Part shown: in pieces, positions 61,239-64,000 of the stretch
Layout of the letters: every line of letters begins with the position of its first letter
How positions within the stretch are numbered: position 1 is the first letter of the stretch
From: Penelope pileata
Lineage: Eukaryota; Chordata; Aves; Galliformes; Cracidae
Direction: 5' to 3'
Assembly (NCBI GenBank): GCA_013396635.1
Contig: WBMW01003829.1
Location: 464,212 to 528,211 of the forward strand
DNA length: 64,000 bases
The notes under the pieces: generated by a model
Told to the model about the DNA's origin: nothing
The model's database searches: none
What the model saw: the letters and a program-made list of their open reading frames with translations, nothing else
Translations under genes and position numbers: made by a program

Positions 61239-64000
61239 CTAGAATGACAAAAGGCATAAAAAAAAGCCTGTGAAATATTCATTGGAACCGTAAAATATCA
61301 ATCCTTAGTATCAGTGTTCAACGTGTCATGTGTTTGTGTTAAATCTGTATTGTATTGAAGGGCAGAAGTAAAAAAAGCCTATCCCAACGTGTTATTTCAC
61401 AGTCTCTCTAAGTCAAAATCTTTGGCTGGCAAAACATTTGTTCACTTTGGTGCTAATTTGTCTGGCCCAAGCCAACACACCTAATGGTTTCAAAAGAAAG
61501 AGAATTAAGTCCATAAACTGAAGGTTCAGCATCAAATCTCCAAACAAAAGGAAAAACCCAACGAGAAGACTAATGTAGGGTTTGGGCTCAGCCATCCGTC
61601 CTGCCACAGACCTCCCATGTGACTCTGGGCAAAAACTTTAGCCACTTCTTTTGCCTTTTCCCGTCATAAAATAGGAACAGAAGCATCTTCAGAAGCACTG
61701 TGAGGATAAACACATTGGAGGCTGTGGGCCATTCAGATCCTTGAGTGGCACAGGCTGTGTGTGCTGAGGGAACATCAATCTTTCGTAACAGTATCCAGAA
61801 CCCACTGAAGTCAAAAGGTGCACCTCTGCTTACCAGTATCTGTAGCAAAAATTCCCTTGGCTTTCACGCAGCAAAAATTTTCCTTGGTGTTGCTTTTCGT
61901 GTAGGGGGATTCAACTACTGGAAGGAATAGGGAATTGTGCAGATGGGAGAGAAAAAGAGGGAAAGGAAGATTTCTTAAACTCCATGAATTAAATGAATCT
62001 GCATGAAGCCTTGCAAAGAAACAAGAATTTTCATCTGACTGACAAGACCAGCATCCAGACAGTTGTTCTTGTGTACAGTTCATCTTTTTTGTACATTTGG
62101 TTATAAAAATTTAGGGTAAAATGTTTGTATGAAAACACTAGCTATTGTTTGCTTATTAGCACCAAATCAATCTCACCAGTTCTAGGAACCAAATGGTAAA
62201 AATCAGCCCCTGCACCAGAGTTCAGTCTTACTAGACAAAACAGGAGACAGAAATGAGAGCATACAGAGAACTTGAGGCTGTGCTTGTATTAGAAGGCTGA
62301 AGCAGCTCAAGCTCTCAAGCACCACACCACCAGTAGTAAAACCAGTATGACCAAGGATACCTACGTCCCACACCAGGTCGGTCTCTCTGCACTTTGGAAA
62401 TTGCGTGTTGTTCCACGCTGTGCTATTTTATACTCGTATTCCACATTTATGGGAACACGCAGTATTTTTGCATGGAAACTGGCTAGTTTCACTGCTGATT
62501 TCATGCCTGTAACAAGCAACATTTCACATGGGTTTTCTGTTCAGCTCCAAGCAAAGAAGAAAATGAGAAAGGAGCAGGCTCTCAGCAAGATCCAGCTTTT
62601 CAGCTGTTGATTTGTGGAGGGTGGGGTACCCAGAGAAAAACAGAACCATGGATAAGATTATATAAATAACTGTTGTTTTTCTTGGACTGTGAAATGCGGA
62701 TCAACACTTGAATGAATGTTGCCTTACATAGGTTTCAGAGCACAATGGCACCTTGTTGTTGCTTTGAAACTTTGTTGAAAATCTGAAGCCAAGAATAAGT
62801 TATCAGGTACCTAAGCAGAGCCCTACACTAGAGAGTTTCACCACTGACTGCAACAAAACACTGAGTGTCATTCTGAAATCTGAAGGAATTTGAACCTTTA
62901 AAGATTACTCCAGCTTCATATTATTCCATATGGTTCACTCAAACAAAACCTTGTTACTGTTGGGTCAAGTGGGGTCAAAGTGTTTTGGAAATGCACTATT
63001 GCTTTTCTCAAATATTTTTGAGTTATTTGACTAGCATTCAAGAACTGTTCAATCTCAGGTCTTAAAATGACACTGCCTCTAAAAAAAAGCTATTAAAAAC
63101 AGTTCTCCTTAGGTGAAATGACAGTGTGCATCAGTAATGCTTTGTCAATTACAAATTTATTGCAGGATTAACATATGGGGCATATGTATACCATTGCACT
63201 ATTTCTTAATGCCAGGTTTATCAGGGTTTTTTGTGTCCTCTGGTGCTTTCTTCATAAGATTGTACTTTAATACAGAAATCATAAGCAGGGTTAAGGCCAT
63301 TCTGTCAATCTTTACCATTTCACCTCTTAGCTTCAAGTACTGGCAAGTACACAGGATCTGACGCCCTGTGTTCTGGAGATTTGTGCCTCCAAGGTGGACA
63401 AGCAGATTTCTTGTATAGTCCCAAGGCTTACCTTGAAATGAATATTACAAAAATGAAGGACCTCAGGATGTGACTTCATATTTCTTGCTACGTTTTTTAA
63501 AATACATTTTGTAGTTCTTGCTATATTTCATGCTACGTATGATATGTACATAGCATAACACGATAGTCATGGGAGACATAGGAAGAACACTTCAGATTCA
63601 GCAATAATATTCAAAACTAGCTTTCACCTAGAACTCAAAGTTAATCTGCTTCAAACTATTTTCAGATATCCTTTACTTTTTCTTTCTTTTTTTTTCCATT
63701 TTGTTTTTGTTTAAAGACTCTGAGTAAGGGCAAATACAGTAGCCTTAACATATGTCATAACAGACTGTGGCCAATATCAGGTCCTTGTAAGTACAAGATT
63801 CTGGCAAGATTTCTAGCTCCATTTTGCAAACCCAAGTCCTCATATCCCATTCACTCTTTACTCTTTCAGCCAAACTCTGGCTGCTAGCACTATGCCAGCA
63901 CTTCAGCAAGCATTAATCAGGGTGGCCTGTATGGTATTCACAAAATACAGTGAAATCAGGCCAGCAACAGCACCCATACACCATCCCTGGAGAACTCTGT
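61239..64000 (-). other. HAO1: HAO1 intron 3, partial (continues beyond window)
   Basis: The sequence upstream of exon 4 on the minus strand was read for the expected exon 3 content (the LYIYKDR and FVTVDTPYLGNR region) and nothing matching was found. Exon 3 is therefore assumed to lie beyond 64,000. The stretch holds a MIR-like relic at 61,577-61,725 and a T-rich run near 63,690. Otherwise it is unremarkable AT-rich intron. Confidence 0.75.
61577..61725 (+). mobile_element. MIR/CORE-SINE-like relic in HAO1 intron 3 (antisense to the gene)
   Basis: CATGTGACTCTGGGCAAAAA is followed by ACTTCTTTTGCCTTTTCCCG, TCATAAAATAGGAACAGAAG and CACTGTGAGGATAAACACAT. These track the MIR core and 3' part (TGTGACCTTGGGCAAG..CTGTGCCTCAGTTTCC..CATCTGTAAAATGG..TGTTGTGAGGATTAAATG). 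It is the best of the MIR-like relics here. It lies on the strand opposite to HAO1. Confidence 0.68.

Noticed and set aside
61811..62083. Minus-strand frame with a KGIFATDTGK stretch that recalls the KAIFVTVDTP segment expected in HAO1 exon 3
   Set aside because: The resemblance ends after a few residues. The obligatory PYLGNR and LDDVR residues and the LYIYKDR part are absent, and the frame around it does not match HAO1.
1..64000. CRISPR arrays, bacterial operons, tRNA or rRNA genes, intact retroviral genes
   Set aside because: None was seen on reading both strands. The spliced gene and CR1 elements place the window in a vertebrate genome.

Overview
This is vertebrate nuclear DNA, almost certainly from a bird. 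The evidence is one spliced metazoan gene with GT-AG introns, three CR1 LINE fragments (one with the 3' tail made of ATTCTRTGAT-like units that is typical of avian CR1), and long AT-rich, gene-free stretches with microsatellites. There are no bacterial operons, and no mobile element other than the CR1 and older SINE-like relics. A single ambiguous base (n) at about 38,497 shows that this is an assembly sequence. The species cannot be fixed from the sequence alone.

Layout. About 1-55,940 holds no protein-coding gene that I can support. It is AT-rich non-coding DNA with CR1 fragments (1,270-1,372; 27,666-28,098; 46,583-46,921), several diverged relics resembling the ancient amniote MIR/CORE-SINE family (about 25.8, 26.7 and 30.2 kb, possibly 55.7 kb), microsatellites (notably about 27 copies of TTTTC at 46.4 kb), and a few islands that look regulatory. 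About 55,945-61,238 on the minus strand carries the last five coding exons, stop codon and short 3' UTR of HAO1 (peroxisomal (S)-2-hydroxyacid / glycolate oxidase). From 61,239 to the right end is the intron upstream of these exons. Exons 1-3 and the promoter lie beyond the window.

The HAO1 model is strong. The exons are 176, 92, 159, 70 and 71 coding bp, all junctions keep frame, and the 188 full codons align without gaps to residues 183-370 of the 370-residue human protein. Lys236, His260, Arg263, Asp291 and Arg315 fall in the expected places, and the C-terminus is the peroxisomal signal SKI. The last exon was found by reading the minus strand at 56,260-56,330.

The most interesting non-coding signals are a CpG island (about 42,080-42,580) that carries a good CTCF core motif and lies about 200 bp from a 10-bp tandem repeat forming a seven-unit heat-shock-element array (41,848-41,880); a 28-bp-arm inverted repeat inside HAO1 intron 5; a nested inverted repeat at 6.86-7.01 kb; a palindromic repeat relic at 50.64 kb; and clusters of palindromes and RUNX-type motifs at 20.1-20.4 kb. 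In human, HAO1 lies next to the long BMP2 gene desert. If synteny holds, the left 56 kb is the HAO1 3' flank facing BMP2, so these islands are candidate long-range regulatory elements. That last step is inference. I found no evidence of a wholly new biological system.
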